A stretch of 64,000 nt of DNA from contig JAESIW010000064.1 of NCBI GenBank assembly GCA_016802295.1, forward strand, positions 62,001 through 126,000, written 5' to 3'. Position numbers and translations under genes: made by a program. This stretch comes from Brachionus rotundiformis. Taxonomy: Eukaryota; Rotifera; Eurotatoria; Ploima; Brachionidae. A model generated the notes under the pieces. The model was given only the letters and a program-made list of their open reading frames with translations. It ran no database searches and was not told the DNA's origin. Of the stretch, positions 34,977 through 48,405 are shown piece by piece. Within the stretch, counting starts at the first letter, position 1. Each line of letters opens with the position of its first letter.

Positions 34977-37900
34977 CTAGTTATTAAAAATATTTGAAAT
35001 TAGATAATATATTTTGGAAAATAGTTTTCCAATATCACTTTTGCATAGGGATGAATTGGCTGTGTTGCACGGTCGTTGGCCAGCTGGTCTTGTGTTCGGG
35101 TCACATTTAGCAGATAAACATTTTATATTTCTAAATTCGTTTGAACATGGATCTTGGACACATGAGCTCTTAATAATAAATATTAAGTATTAGTAAAAAA
35201 ATTTTTTTTTGCTTTATTACATTTGACCATTCCGACACTTGCCAAACTGATTCTGTTTTTTGTTTATCAGATGAAATATAATCATTATTTTTTATGTAGT
35301 ATTCAATTTCTACATAAGATTCAGCATCAAATTTTTTTAACTAACAAAGTTTTTAAAAAATAATTTAAATTAAAAATTATTTTACTTCGACTCCCAAAAT
35401 TTGTCTTATTGGTCCCAATATGCGGAAAATATCTCTATTGTTTTCACTTGTATAGCGGATATCTAAGAGATAAATTGATGAGAAAATATTTTCTTTGATT
35501 TATTCAAATTGGCTAATTCAAAATTAATTTAAAATGTTAGTTATCATTTTTTACCAAATTAATTATTAAGATTTGTGAATGTTATGATGTATGGATGATC
35601 TCAGGCTTTAATCAAACAGTAATACAAGTTATTGAGAAAAAGTAAATACAAAGATTTTAATAGTTAACATATTAGTTAAAATTATGGTAATCTGTTGGTA
35701 CTAGTAATTAGGTTTTATAATTGCTGTAATTAAGTCTTTATAAATCTAATTTATCGAGTCCTTGGATCTTTTGTTTGGTAAATTTAATTAGCAACATAAA
35801 AAAGATAAGAAATTTAAAAACTTCTTTCAGTATTGTTTTTAACTATACATATATAAATTTAATACAAGAATCCAAGTAAAGGCATTAAATAGGTTTTCTA
35901 ATTTGGAATTTATGGTAAAAAAAATGTCATATTTCGAAAACAAAGATAATTTAAGAGAATCAATTTCCAAAGAAACTTAACCTGGTGGTTACATTCCAAG
36001 ACTGTACATTTATTTTTTATATTGATAATTTATCCTAAAATATATCAAATTTTTTAATTTTTAATTATTGAATTAAAATTTAATTAATTTAAGTTAATTT
36101 AGATTAAGCGTGTTTGTGTGTGGAACCATGCTATGTTTTTATTAGTTCTAGGAATCGTTTTGTCTCCTTAAGCAATAAATAACTGAGTATCTAATTTTAT
36201 TATGTTTTTATATCAAACCAAATTGTCACTAGTTACAATATTTAATAATTTGAATAAATTGACTTAGTTTTTAAACAACTAAAGGCTTTTGGGAAGAAGA
36301 AACAGCTGGATCTAAAATACAGTTTCTGCTTTCGATTGTTTATTAAAAAACTATTTTTAAGACCTTTTTTAATAAAATTTTAAGCTTGTCTGAAAGAAGA
36401 TAAAGAGAATATATAATTCAAGTTTTTTTTTAATATCAAAAAACAAAGATAAATTTAAATTAAGTTGAAAACTTATATTTTAAATCTTCTCATTCTGAGA
36501 AAATTAATCTCTATTCTCTTAGAGAGAAAAAGAAAATTGAGTTTATTTCAAGGATGAGGAGTTAGCTCTAAAATAAATATAAAAATTATAATTAAGTCAT
36601 TTTTTTTAAAAATAATTTAACAGTTATTAATTAATTATTAAGATTTTAAGATTTTAAGCTATAATTTATTTGGTTTACCCTTAATATCATCATTTTCCGA
36701 GAGATCAATTCTAAGTTCTATTAAATTTTTGGTATTGTAATTTTTAATGGTAATACTTGTTGTTTCTTTGGGAATTTCGTACAAAACACTTGACAATTCT
36801 ACAAAAATTAAACAAATATTCAAATAATAAAAATTGTCACTTATATTAAATAACTTGTTTCTGAATTGATTGTTAAAATTATTTGTTGTTTACTACATGT
36901 AGAATTATCACCATTGCAAACCCGGCACATATCATAATTTGGTATCGAGCCCAACTCACCATCACAACCAACTCTCTTTTTTAATTATTACAATTTAAAA
37001 ATAAGTATCTAAAAAGTATTACATTACACATTCCATTAATACAAACATCCCGAGAATATGGCGAGCATCTGGTTCCATCTGGCATTTTCTGAAGCGTGTC
37101 AAAAAAGATTGTTGTATTTTTTTCGAATGAGCAAATAAGCTTGCATGGCTCATCGGGCAAATAAAATGGTTCCAATTCACCAAAGCCTTTAATTTCTTCA
37201 GATAAATCTTCATATTGGCTGAAATTTTTACATAAAGCTGAGTGTATTTGGAAAAAATTGTCGCTCTCTTCACATGAATGTAAATTGCATGTTCTGAATA
37301 TTTTTCTTTGACCTAAGCAAAATTTTCCATTATTCTTTGGTACAGGGCTATTGCAAAATCTTTCTTTAGATTGTATTCCGCCATTGCATTCATGCGAACA
37401 AGGTGACCAATTTTCTGGCCATTCACTCCAACCACCGTCAACTGGTATTAAAGAATTGATTTTTTCAAATGACAGACAAATTCCATTTCTACATTCTCCA
37501 GTGGTCATTTCTTCTAATACAACACATTTAGTTCCATCAGCTACCATGTAGTTTGATAAGCATTTATTCGATTGAGGATCTGTTTGGCAGAATAGATATT
37601 CACATTGCCCCTCAAATAATTGGATTTCTAGACAATCTGTAGCGTTTGGTCCATGCTCTAGTTTGCACTGAGCTTCAAACGAATTGGCTACATTTACAAA
37701 GGTAGCTAATCTCTTAAATTCATCAATTTTTATAATTTCTGGCTCGTTTTCGAGACAGTGTCCGTATCCTTGGCTAATTAAAAACAAATAAAAAACTAAA
37801 TATTTTTTTCAATTGTTATCATTTTACTCTAAAAATTTTTGAATAGATTTATGGCTACAATTTGACCATTCAAATGTATTGGACGAAAAATCGATTTGCG

Positions 37901-40900
37901 TTTTCATCAAAGTATTTAGCCCTGAACAACTGACTGAATCGTGGTCAGCATTCAAGTTATGAGCAATTTCATGGGCAATTGTAAATGCTACGGCAAGACC
38001 ATGATGATAGTTAACATTACAGCTATTCTCTATTTCACACATGCCACCAAGTTTTGCAAGACCCAAAGACAAATTATTTGATTTTTTAGAAGAATTAAAA
38101 GCTTGTCTTGGAAAAAACAATTAGTTTTGTTCTTTTTTTTTAAATTTTTTTTTACTGTGTCAATAAAACAGCAACATCATGAATTCTTTTTTTTGTATGT
38201 TTCGACGTAATGTAGGCTTGAAATTCACAGAAGTTTTCCAAAGTCTCTTCCATGTCATTAGTTATCTCAAGAACCTAAAAGTTGTTTTATAATTATTTGC
38301 ACTGAATTATCAAGATTTTCCTCTGAAAACCTATCTAAATCATGGCTAAATTCCTTCACAGTTATCTGATCCTACAGGTCCTAAGTAAGAAATAATACTT
38401 TTTCAAAGGGTTTTTATCAGATTATAAAGTGTCTTAAAAATTTTCAATTTTTCAAATTTACCAGATAAATCAAAGAATTTTTAAGTTTTTCAAAGATCCT
38501 ATAACGAGCTTTTATAAAAATTCATTCATGATTTTTTTGAAATTATAAGAAAAATTAACTTAATTTTAGAGAATCGAGTTTTTCATGATAATTTAGTTTT
38601 TTAAATGATAACTAACTAATATATAGACAATTTGTCTTTTTGGTTTTTGGTATGAAAATGGATTATCAACTTGGTACAATTTTTTTAGATTTATGTTATT
38701 TTATGTGATAAAATTTCAGCTTCCGAATTCTAGTCCAATCGATTTTATGCATTTAATTTGTAAGGGAATTTTTAAATCAATTTTTTTTGGCCGATAGTAA
38801 AAGTTCACCACAAATTTATTAAATCTAGAACAAATATTATATGAATTATAACAAAAATATTAAAAACAACACAAATGATGAATATCAGAACAAATTTAAT
38901 ATTTTATTAACAGAAAATAAAAATGTTGCACAAAAAAAGAAAAGAGGAAAATTGGCATGGATTTACCGTTGACAAATAAAAGAAAAACTGGTGGTTCTTT
39001 AAAAATAAATCAGCATTGATTACTCAACCATCTGATTTAATCGAAACAATTGAGGCTGGTATTGAAGAAGAAGACGATGAAGAAGAATTAATTCAACCAC
39101 CGACTAAAAGAACTGATAGCTCACAAAAAGTTGCTCATGAAAAAGCTACATGTAAAACATGCGGCGGTGAATTAAAAAAAAGGAAATATTTTAATTGTGT
39201 TAACAAATGTAAACAAGATAATTAGTAGACTAATTATTATTTTTTTCTTCAATTTGTGATGAGAATTAAAAAAAATTATTAGTTTAATGAATCTGTTTGT
39301 ATTTTTCTTTTTTTTTTTTACTTCTTTCTAGAAAAAATTCTATTTTCTTAATATGTGTTCATTATTTCTTTAAATTGTTCTTATTCGAATAAATCAGTTC
39401 TTATTTTATTAAATTTGTGGTATATTTTACAATTTTGTGGTTGACAAAATATTCATCGTCTTTTCAGTTTAATTTTAACATTAAAAAAGGAAACAATAAA
39501 TTATTATTAATTAAGATTCTTATCATCTATTTCATTTAAATACCTATACTGGACTTGGAAAGCTCAATGAGGATTTAAAATTTCAGTTTTGTTAGTAATT
39601 TTACTTATGATTCCCAGATAAAATCTTACACTAACTGACTTATGCGAATAAGCAAGAATTCTTTTCAGGTTCCTATAAGAACTGAACTCCGATTTTCCTA
39701 AAGAATCTTCAGGGATCCCAATAGGAATTTTTTCATGGGTAGTCATATCAAATTTTAATTTGATCGTAAATTATCTTCTGAATTTTTTACAATACCAATT
39801 CCAAAATAGAGTCCAAAAACTTGATAAAGACTCTAATGATTTGAAATTAACAATCTAATATATAAAAATAGAAATTTACTGGATGACTTTCGAATAAAAT
39901 AAATCAAATTAACCGAGAAAATTTAATGATATAAATTGATATGTTTGTTTGTAAATTATCACTAAAAATTTATTAACTTTTTTTTAACACAAAAATAGAA
40001 TATCTTAAGTTATTTTCGAAATATTAATAAATTTAATTCAAAATACTATAAATTATTAAGATACAAAATTACTTTGTATTTTTTACTTATTTCTATGACT
40101 AAAATTTTTTCGAAAATTCTTTTAATTTTATATTGTTTAATTTAACAACACCTTACTCAAAACTTACTTGGTCATCTTCAAGTAAAAAAATTGAATTCAC
40201 CACAATATTTAGGGAAACGCCGATTGACGGATGTCTATAGATGCTAGAAACTATATTGAATAAAGTTAGGATGTAGAGCTCGGTGCTTTTGTTTAATGAA
40301 TATAAAAATTCTTGAAATGATAGGTCTGCTACTACTAATACTTCAATGTACAAATCATTTACAACACTTCTCTTATGAGGATTAGCCCTTTCTTCTAATA
40401 GATTTAAAAATTTTAATAAAAATTAAAAATAATTGAATTAAATTACGATATTTGTTTTCCAAAGATGATAAAAAATCTTTGAATTGAGTATCAGGCAAAT
40501 AGATTTTATGAACATCATTAAGCATTGATTCAGTGCTACGTTTTTTTCGAAACGATGGCTGCTCCTCAGAGCCAAATATAAAGGGTTCTATAAAATAAAT
40601 TGTTTCGTTAAGTCTAATGTATCCTTGCTTAAAATTTAAACAATTAAAATATTTTCAATTATCTAATTATTAATATACCATTCCTTCACAAATTGACAAA
40701 GCTACTTGGGAATTAAGAGTTTTTTCTATGTGACCATGATAAAAACATCCATTGACAAAGGGGTCTTTTGCTTTGATGTTGAATTTTTTGTTTTCTGTTA
40801 TGTTTGGAAAAGTGACTTTGTTAAGATTGGTTAAAAGTGTGTTTTCTTTTAAAATAAGATGGAACAGTGATCCATTAATATCGATACTAAGTTTTAAAGT

Positions 40901-41064
40901 GTTTTGAGTTTTTATTAAATTTTTTGGTACAAAAACATTTTCTTTAAAGAAATTTTTATTTTAATTTATTGATAGATAATTTTTTTACCAAACAAGTTCT
41001 TGGCAAAAACTGATTTTAAATAACACAATAAAAATATTTTGGATATAAAATATATTTTTTGCAT
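34977..41064 (-). CDS. ADAMTS secreted metalloprotease
   Basis: Complete gene of 12 exons in transcription order: 41064-40989, 40941-40679, 40627-40447, 40394-40168, 38274-38156, 38106-37828, 37773-37023, 36975-36855, 36798-36679, 35462-35386, 35340-35221, 35168-34977; 841 codons plus stop. Order of domains: signal peptide (FLLCYLKSVFA), propeptide with the NGCFYHGHIEK and VALSICEGM blocks of ADAM prodomains, a likely proprotein-convertase site HKRSVV (about residue 181), reprolysin catalytic domain with zinc motif HEIAHNLNADHD (about residue 334) and Met-turn, disintegrin-like and Cys-rich region (GYGHCLENE, VGCDGELGS), a thrombospondin type 1 repeat (GGWSEWPENWSPCSHECNGG), spacer (YEIPKETTSITI), and a final TSP1 repeat (VWQVSEWSN). 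All catalytic residues are present. Substrate unknown; the family cleaves extracellular matrix. Confidence 0.93.
38860..39230 (+). pseudogene. Possible transposon-derived coding relic in an ADAMTS intron
   Basis: Within the 1.9-kb intron 38275-40167, on the opposite strand, an ATG frame at 38956 (MDLPLTNKRKTGGSL...) stops and appears to resume one frame over at 39016: an acidic linker, then TCKTCGGELKKRK...NC. The C-x2-C...C-x3-C end and the basic-acidic linker resemble tails of DNA-transposon proteins, but I cannot name the family. Frameshifted, so probably dead. Confidence 0.35.
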
Positions 41065-41324
41065 CTTTTAGACTGATTGCTGTTTGTCTGTCTAAGTTAT
41101 AGCTGTAAGCATTCATATTCTTTCACCTTTAGTATTAAATTACACTCTTAATCAAATAATTAATTTCTTTTTAAGCAATTATTAGATAAGTGAATATTTT
41201 AGTGTAAATGTAGACTTTTGTTATTAAAAAAATTAATTTGATATTTGATTTAAAAAAATGTTATTTAATAAATTTAGTTAAGTTTTTTTAGAAATAAATT
41301 TGATTTTGTTGATTGTTAAATGAA

Positions 41325-41396
41325 AGCAGCGTGGCGCAGTGGAAGCGTGCTGGGCTCATAACTCAGAGGTCGGTGGATCGAAACCATTCGCTGCTA
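41325..41396 (+). tRNA. tRNA-iMet: Initiator tRNA-Met (CAT)
   Basis: A 72-nt cloverleaf: acceptor AGCAGCG pairs exactly with CGCTGCT, discriminator A. The anticodon arm CTGGG-CTCATAA-CTCAG gives anticodon CAT. The A1-T72 end pair and the A-rich T loop (ATCGAAA in place of TTCRANY) are hallmarks of the eukaryotic initiator. The base before the anticodon is T, where vertebrate initiators have C33. Confidence 0.95.
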
Positions 41397-41397
41397 A

Positions 41398-41406
41398 TTT
41401 TTTTTT
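41398..41406 (+). terminator. RNA polymerase III T-run terminator
   Basis: Nine consecutive T bases start one base after the tRNA discriminator base, the standard pol III stop. Confidence 0.85.
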
Positions 41407-42082
41407 ACCAAAGATTGGCACTTTTTTTAAAAACAAATCTAGTCCAATTTTAAATTAACAAAATCTCATTTTTTATTAATTTCAAATTCTTAAGCAATAT
41501 TTTAAGAATAATTTTAAAATGATCTAATTTTTGCTTCCCTCTGCTTTAGCCATAAAAAAATAAAATATTTAATTTTGAATTTAAAAATAAATTTAATTTT
41601 TAATTTACTATTTACTATTAAATGCAAAATATTTTTGCATAAAATTGAATAAATATAATTATCATAATTTTAAATTTATCATAATTCACTCACATCAAGC
41701 TGTCTAGAAGTCACCTTGATGCTTAGCACCAAATGGTGCTAGGAAATATACAGATTAATTACCAAAAGTAATTTCAAATTAAACATTTTTTGGGAACTAG
41801 TATTTTGAACAATTTCATTTTCCAAGACTCATACATTGGCACTATAAATCATCATAATAAATAAAGATAATAAATTTATTCTATTCTTTTAATTCCATGA
41901 TTGAATCAAAATTGTTCGGCTATCTTCGGAATAACCTGAGTCTTCATGCTTTAAACACGTTTTTAATAGAATATCAAAATTAAATAAAATTTGGTATAAT
42001 TTTTATTTTTTTAAATAGGAAAAATTTGATAATTTAGATCAAAAAATTTTTTTTAAAAAACTGGATATTTTATTTTTAAATA

Positions 42083-45000
42083 ATGACTCTTGATACCACA
42101 CCATCAGCGGCTAACTCTTCGCCACAATCTGTCAACGTGGTAATATTAAATCAGAAAAAATTTTATAATGATACGAAAATTTGTTATCAAAGGTAAAAAA
42201 AAGTAGAAATGAAGTAATTAAAACTATACAAGAAATAGCCAAAGTCGACGAGGCAACCATCAATCAGGCGATTGAGGCATGCCAGGACAATGAAGGCCGC
42301 TATTCCATGGACACTGTCCTCAATATACTTATGGATGAAGTGAATAAAATTATTATTCAATTAAATTTATATCAATTAATACATTTTTTTAAGAAATACT
42401 CTTTTGAACAAAAAAACCGCGAAAACAAATCTGATAGTGCCAGATATTCGAGGCGATTTGGTGTATCACCTACTTCAAATGATGAGAATAATAAATTTTT
42501 TGGCAAAAAAGCAATTAATGAGTACTTAAGAATGATAAAAAGAAAAATTTTTAAAAATTTTATATGATAGTTCTTTTGGTGGCGGAATCAACTTGGATGA
42601 AGATGAAGATGATGATTATGAGCAAATGTCCAGCACAGGCCCTCGTGACCAACATAAAATCAGGTCTATTGAAAGTGAACTTATTCGTGAAGATGGCAAG
42701 CCATGTGGACTAAGAAACGTTGGCAATACATGCTGGTTCAACTCAATTATCCAATCTTTATTTCATTTGCCAGGCTTTAGAGAGATAATATTGTCATTTC
42801 GTTTGAGCGAAACTGACTTATTAAAACTGCATGATAGAGTATTTAAAAATTTACTATTTTTAACAAAAGATTATTTTAGCTTGACTTAGGAAAGAAATAT
42901 GGTGCTTTTTGTGGCCGAACTGCGCAAATTGTTCGCCCAAATGCTCAAATCGAAAAGAAGGGTGATAAACCCCAACCCGACCTTAAAGTGTTTAAAAAAT
43001 TGCAGCAAATTTGACAGTGAAATGTCAAACCAAGAAGATGTATCTGAATTCATGACCATATTGGTAAATATAATCGAGGAAAGCTTCGAAAAATTGAACA
43101 ATCTCAAGCAAACTCAGTGTGAAGATAAGCCAATTAATGAAAATGAAAATTTAGTATCTAGATTAAACGAACAGCTTAACATAAAGCCAATGACCGACAT
43201 TAGATCTGAACAGAAATCTCTTGGTATAAAAAAAAGTAAAAATAATCCCATTGTAAATTTACTAGATGGAGAAATAGTTGTTAAAAGAACAGATTCAGGT
43301 AGTTGAAGAATAAAAATTATTTTTAAATTTAATTAAGTTTATTAATCTATTAGTTGTTAATAAAGAGAGTAGCATTACGGATATATTCCGCGAGGTTAAT
43401 ATCCAAATGCTGAATTCGAGGAATTTACATGCTGGCTTGGAGTTGGAATGGGGCGAGACATTAATAGATAAGCAAATACCAAACGAAATAGGCGTGTCGT
43501 CGAACTCGGCAAAAACTGACACTGCCATTGATCGTTCTATTTACCAGCAAGAATCTTGGGTGAAAAAGTTGCCAAGAGTTTTGTTTATATGTCTAAATAG
43601 ATACAAATTTGTTCAAGCGACACAGTCTTCTTCCAAAATTTTGGAACCATTCGAGTTTTATCAGGAAATTTATTTAGATAGGTATTTGGATGAGAATAAG
43701 GAGATAATTATCCAAAAGCGAAAAGAAGTCAAAGTTCTCAGAGATGAGCTGAAAAATTTAGAAAATAAATTGAACAGGTATATCATTTTTGGTACTAATT
43801 TTTATTTTAAATAGAGTGGAATTTTATTAAAATTTGTTTCAACAAAAAAATTTGAATTTTTCGAAAATAATATGATAATTTGTAAAAGAAGATTTTATAT
43901 GTTAATCTCAATCGATTGATAATTTTTATTACAATATCTTTTTCTGAATAATACCACTGTCATTTGATAAAATCTACAAGTTTTTCTTAACTCAGAAAAA
44001 AATTATATTCACAGTAGATAATCTTTAATAAATAAATGTTCAATTATTTTAAATGCTTGAGGAAATTCTCAGGCCACTCAGAATGAATCTTAGTTCTTCT
44101 TTTTAGTCTGGCAATTCAAGGTTAAAAATAAGATAAAAAAATTTATAGATTAAGACCAAGTCCCAAATGCTAAGTTTATATTATTTTAAATAGGCTTGAA
44201 AGGTAAAATTAAGTTTTTGGTTAAAAATAATAAAATAATTCTGCCATATGATTAGTACTAATAGATAAAAAGATTCGAAATTGTTTGTTGTAGATACAAT
44301 AATTAACTTATAGAAAATAAATGTGAAAAAAATTTTTCATTAAGAGAACTTGATCTTTTATTAAGTCTCACTTGATCACTTGCAGCATCAATATTATTGT
44401 TTGGTAAAGTACTTTGGATTGCATTGAGACATTTTTTGGTCTTCCAAAACCATGTTTAGGGTCATTTGTTTCCACAGCAGTATTAATAATTTGTACAAGA
44501 TGTTTTATTTCATCCCTTTCGTTTCCGTATATGAATTCTGCGGTGTATTATTATTTGCTTTTTATGCGGAATATCTAGATAGTCTTCATGCGTATCTTTA
44601 TCGCTATCGCTAGAATCAGATTTAGATCTACAAGGTCGCCTTTTGTATTCTTTTTTGATATTTTCTTGTTTTTAGAAATAATTAACTGAAAAGATTTTTA
44701 TTTCCTTTAATTAGAATATTTTTTTAAATTATAAGCTGCTTTACTTTTCATTTTAATTGTTTAATTATTAAATAATAATCTCTCTTTTTAATATTTGATA
44801 AAATTTTAAAATAGAGTAAAACAAGTATTCTTGAAATAAGAATCCTACCGATTAAATACAAAAAATTTAATTGTTGACTTGGTCAATCAAAAACTTAAAT
44901 TCTGCTGATTAAAAATATTCCATTTTTTTTTAAAGAAATATTAATAATTGTAGCTATTTAATTTAAAAATATTATGTAAATTTAAATGAACTCTAACTAA

Positions 45001-47424
45001 AAAGTTTATTTTAAGTATAAAGAAATATCGGCAAGAATCTGGCAACTCACTGGCTTTGGATGAAGCTCTTAAATGTGTTCTTAATTTTGTCAGAACAGAC
45101 TATACTCAAGATGAAGTGTTTCAGTAATTAATCAGAAAAATAAAATTTTATTATGATTTAATTAATAAAAATTATAGACAAATTAAACCGGTGATTAATT
45201 CGGCTAATTCGGCCGATGTTGAAACAATTTTGAATGAAAAAAATACCTTGAAAACAGTAGAGAACTGCTTAACAGATTGGATTGCCAAGACTGAACAGAA
45301 AATTAATGAGCTAAACGAAGCTATTATCAAAATAACACGTAAAATTGACACAGCTTTTGACGAAGAGTACTTGAAAAAATTCCGCTACACTTTGCACTCG
45401 GTTTGTATACATGAAGGCACATCAACATCTGGACATTTTTGGACTTATATTTGGAATCCAAAGCAAAAAAAGTGGTTCAAATATAATGATACTGAAGTGT
45501 GCGAAACAACTTGGGAAGATGTTTACGCAAATTCTATCGGTGGATCTAGTCAGAACAGTCTAAATCCATTAAATGACCTAAACGATTTGTCCAAGAACAA
45601 GACAAGGGCTGCAGATCGCATACCAAGTGCTTATTTTTTGGTCTACACTAAAGCTGATGATTCTACTCTTTATCAGGGTACTAAATTTATTTAAATATAT
45701 TTAAAAGATAATTATACAATATATTTAGAAAATGCTGTATTGGATTCAGATATGGAAGAATTTTTAAAAAATGATAGCCTAGTGCTTGATAATAAGCTAA
45801 ATAAGTTGAAATACAAGCGAATTTTGGAAGATTTGCTGGAAATATTAAACAAAACAAATGATCTAATTATTCAAAATAGTAAATTAAATTTTCAATTTGG
45901 TTCTAGGAATAAAATTTTTTTTATCAATTGTTAAGAAATATCTAATGAACAAAATAATCAAACTTGTTTGGAGCATGCAAAGGCTTTTCAGGATTCAACC
46001 ATGAATGCATTGACGGCTAGCTATGACAAAATATCACTAAATATGCAAGACCATAGTGGCGTCGAAGAAGCTTTAAAATTTGTAAAGAATTTTAATTTAT
46101 AAATTTTTATTTTTCCAAAATGGAATGCTTTTTTTCAAGGCCATCGACTACGAACTCAAAAAGTATACCCAAAGTAGACATGAAATAGAGGAAAGACTTC
46201 CAGAAATGGATAGTAGAATGAACCACATACTGATCTATGCAAATGCCAATATGATCTCATCTGAATTAAAGCATATTGCTCTATTGGACTTGTTTAGAAT
46301 GCAGATTTTCCAAGATGCCGATGTCCGGCTGAAAATTCTGCAAACACTGGCCCAAATAAAGTATAATGAATATCTGCTAAAGCCTTTTAAGTCGCCTGGT
46401 CAAGCCTCGCCTGGCACTATTCCTATAATGAAGCACTACGAAAATTTTCTGAATGATTATCGTGATTACCGATCAATAATAGCTGCGTTCATAAACGCAG
46501 TTAACTTTTTGGAATCTGAGCGCTTCGAGGATGCGGCGCAATTTTTTTGCGTAGCTTGTGAATACAACGAGAGAATAATCAGCAATCTAAATCTTAAAAT
46601 GAAAGGAATGCATCACGAATTTCTGCTTGCCAATAGAAGAAAATGCTTAAAAACTTGGAATCAATCTACAATTAAAAAATTTACATTTAAAAGCTCACTA
46701 CCAGGTGATGCGAGCAATTTTGACCAAGCCGGAGCCAAATTACAGCAACTTAACCAACAAGATTTAAATTCTTTAATAGAAACAATGATCAGCAAATTTT
46801 TGCCATGCTTTTTCCGCTTGTTCAATAGTACAGATCAAGACAAAGCAATGATTGAAGAAATTCGCCAAGACTGGCTCAATGTTTTGGACTCAAATCTGCC
46901 AGGTAGCATTCCTCTACTCTTTCTTCTTTTCAAAAATATATTTTTACATTTGTATTAATCAAAAGAGACCTAATAATTAATCTAATTTTAATTTTAACCA
47001 TTTTCACAAAACTGGGCTTGGTCTTTAAATGGCATTTTTAGTCGTTGTTTAGATCAAAGATTTCCAAAATAGGTATTTTTTGGTTGTTTTAAGATTAAAG
47101 ATGGTAAATTCTTAGTAGGCCAAGATCAATTTCTAATATTAACTTTTAAAATTAGGCCCCATTTTTTAAATAAAATTATAGGAAAAAATAGAATAAAAAA
47201 AATTTATAACAAAAATTGACATTATTTTCACTTTTTACAAATTTTATCTATTTCAAAAAATTGTATAATTATTTTATTTTGTTTTAGGCATTCAACTATT
47301 TCAAGATTTTATGACCAAATTATTCGAAGAACCGGTATCGAGCCACTATCATTCGCTTAATGTAAATAAGACCAATTTACAAAATAGATATCAAGAAGCT
47401 GTTCAATTAGTAAAAAATATTTAA
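42083..47424 (+). CDS. USP25/28: USP25/USP28-type ubiquitin-specific protease
   Basis: 12 exons join in phase: 42083-42139, 42193-42339, 42394-42521, 42571-42838, 42890-43298, 43366-43777, 45016-45123, 45178-45677, 45729-45878, 45936-46081, 46140-46902, 47288-47424; 1,074 codons plus stop, the length of vertebrate USP25/28. The N-terminus holds a UBA-like helical region (EIAKVDEATINQAIEACQ). The catalytic Cys box GLRNVGNTCWFNSIIQSLF lies near residue 165 and the His box HEGTSTSGHFWTYIWN near residue 596, followed by KYNDTEV and SAYFLVY. The insert between them is helical (KEVKVLRDELKNLENKL), as in this subfamily, and the long C-terminal region (FRMQIFQDADVRL, ERFEDAAQFFCVACEY) matches the USP25/28 tail. 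It removes ubiquitin from substrates in the cytosol or nucleus. Intron 43778-45015 is unusually long. Confidence 0.93.
44350..44680 (-). pseudogene. Possible antisense coding relic in a USP intron
   Basis: On the minus strand the intron holds a Ser/Asp-rich stretch (RSKSDSSDSDKDTHEDYLDIPHKK, stated here in parts: RSKSDSSDSDKD then THEDYLDIPHKK) and, after stops and frame changes, ETNDPKHGFGRPKNVSMQSK. The codon-like composition stands out from the AT-rich intron. No family recognised; it may be a transposon or retrocopy fragment. Confidence 0.25.
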
Positions 47425-48405
47425 ATAAATTTTTTTTAAATAAAAACTATTGCTTATTTAAATTGAGGAAATTTTTTTAGTTGAATACATCACAAGTTTC
47501 GATATATTTTTGTAAACGAACTTTTAAGTTAAATCGTACTGACAAATGATAATCAATTAATTTTTTTATTTATTTGTCGTAATAGATACTAAGGTGGTTA
47601 TACTTTTATTTTTTTTAATTTAATTATTGTCATATTTGATTAACTGTTGTTTTACTTAATTAAACCTTTGAAATTTCGGATTTTATTTTTTTTTAAATAA
47701 AACACTTTTTCAGTAATTTAGAATAAATCACTTATTTTTCCTGATTAGATTTGTGATTCAATTTTTAAAAATAATTTATTTTATTAATAAACTTTAATTC
47801 GAAAACCTATATCAAATTTTATATCGAGTTGTGGCATTAAATTTTATTAATTTAATTATCTTGAATCATAATTTTGAATAAAAAATTTTTACTTAAATCA
47901 ATCAGAATTGAAATCCTTGGATTTGATTGTTTTTAGATTAATTAAAAATTTTATTCCTTATAAAAAATTGCAGTACTTTAAGCAAACTTTATTTTAACAA
48001 TGTATTAATACTCTTGATAAATAATTGACAAAAAATGAACTATTTTTTTATTCCAAATTTTATCTATTTTACATGAACAGCCAAAGCTTATAGAACTTTT
48101 AGCTTGCAAAGTTGATTTGTTTAAAAAGAGGCTTTTTAGATAGATCACAAATACCACTGTTTGGAAAAAAGTTGTTATTTCGGTTTAAAGCGCCTTATAA
48201 TTGCTTCCTGTCTTCCCTTTCCTCTTGATTTTTAAACAATTTTATTTTTAAGACAATTTTCTAAAATCATGTCAACATTCAAATTTTTAAATTTTGTTTT
48301 CTTAGTTTTGATCAAAAATTATAAATAAATAGAGAAAAATATCTAATGCATTGTGCATTCAATTATTTTGAAATAAAAAATTTTTTTAAATTTTTTTATT
48401 ACCAA
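47425..48405. other. Intergenic DNA between USP25/28 and eIF2A
   Basis: AT-rich with no gene. It must contain the USP 3' end and the eIF2A promoter, but I see no distinct element. Confidence 0.5.

Noticed and set aside
40168..40587. Alternative acceptor TATTTTATAG at 40588 for the second propeptide exon
   Set aside because: The frame is open from 40627 through this site, and the longer exon restores the conserved prodomain sequence QGYIRLNE after the cysteine block.
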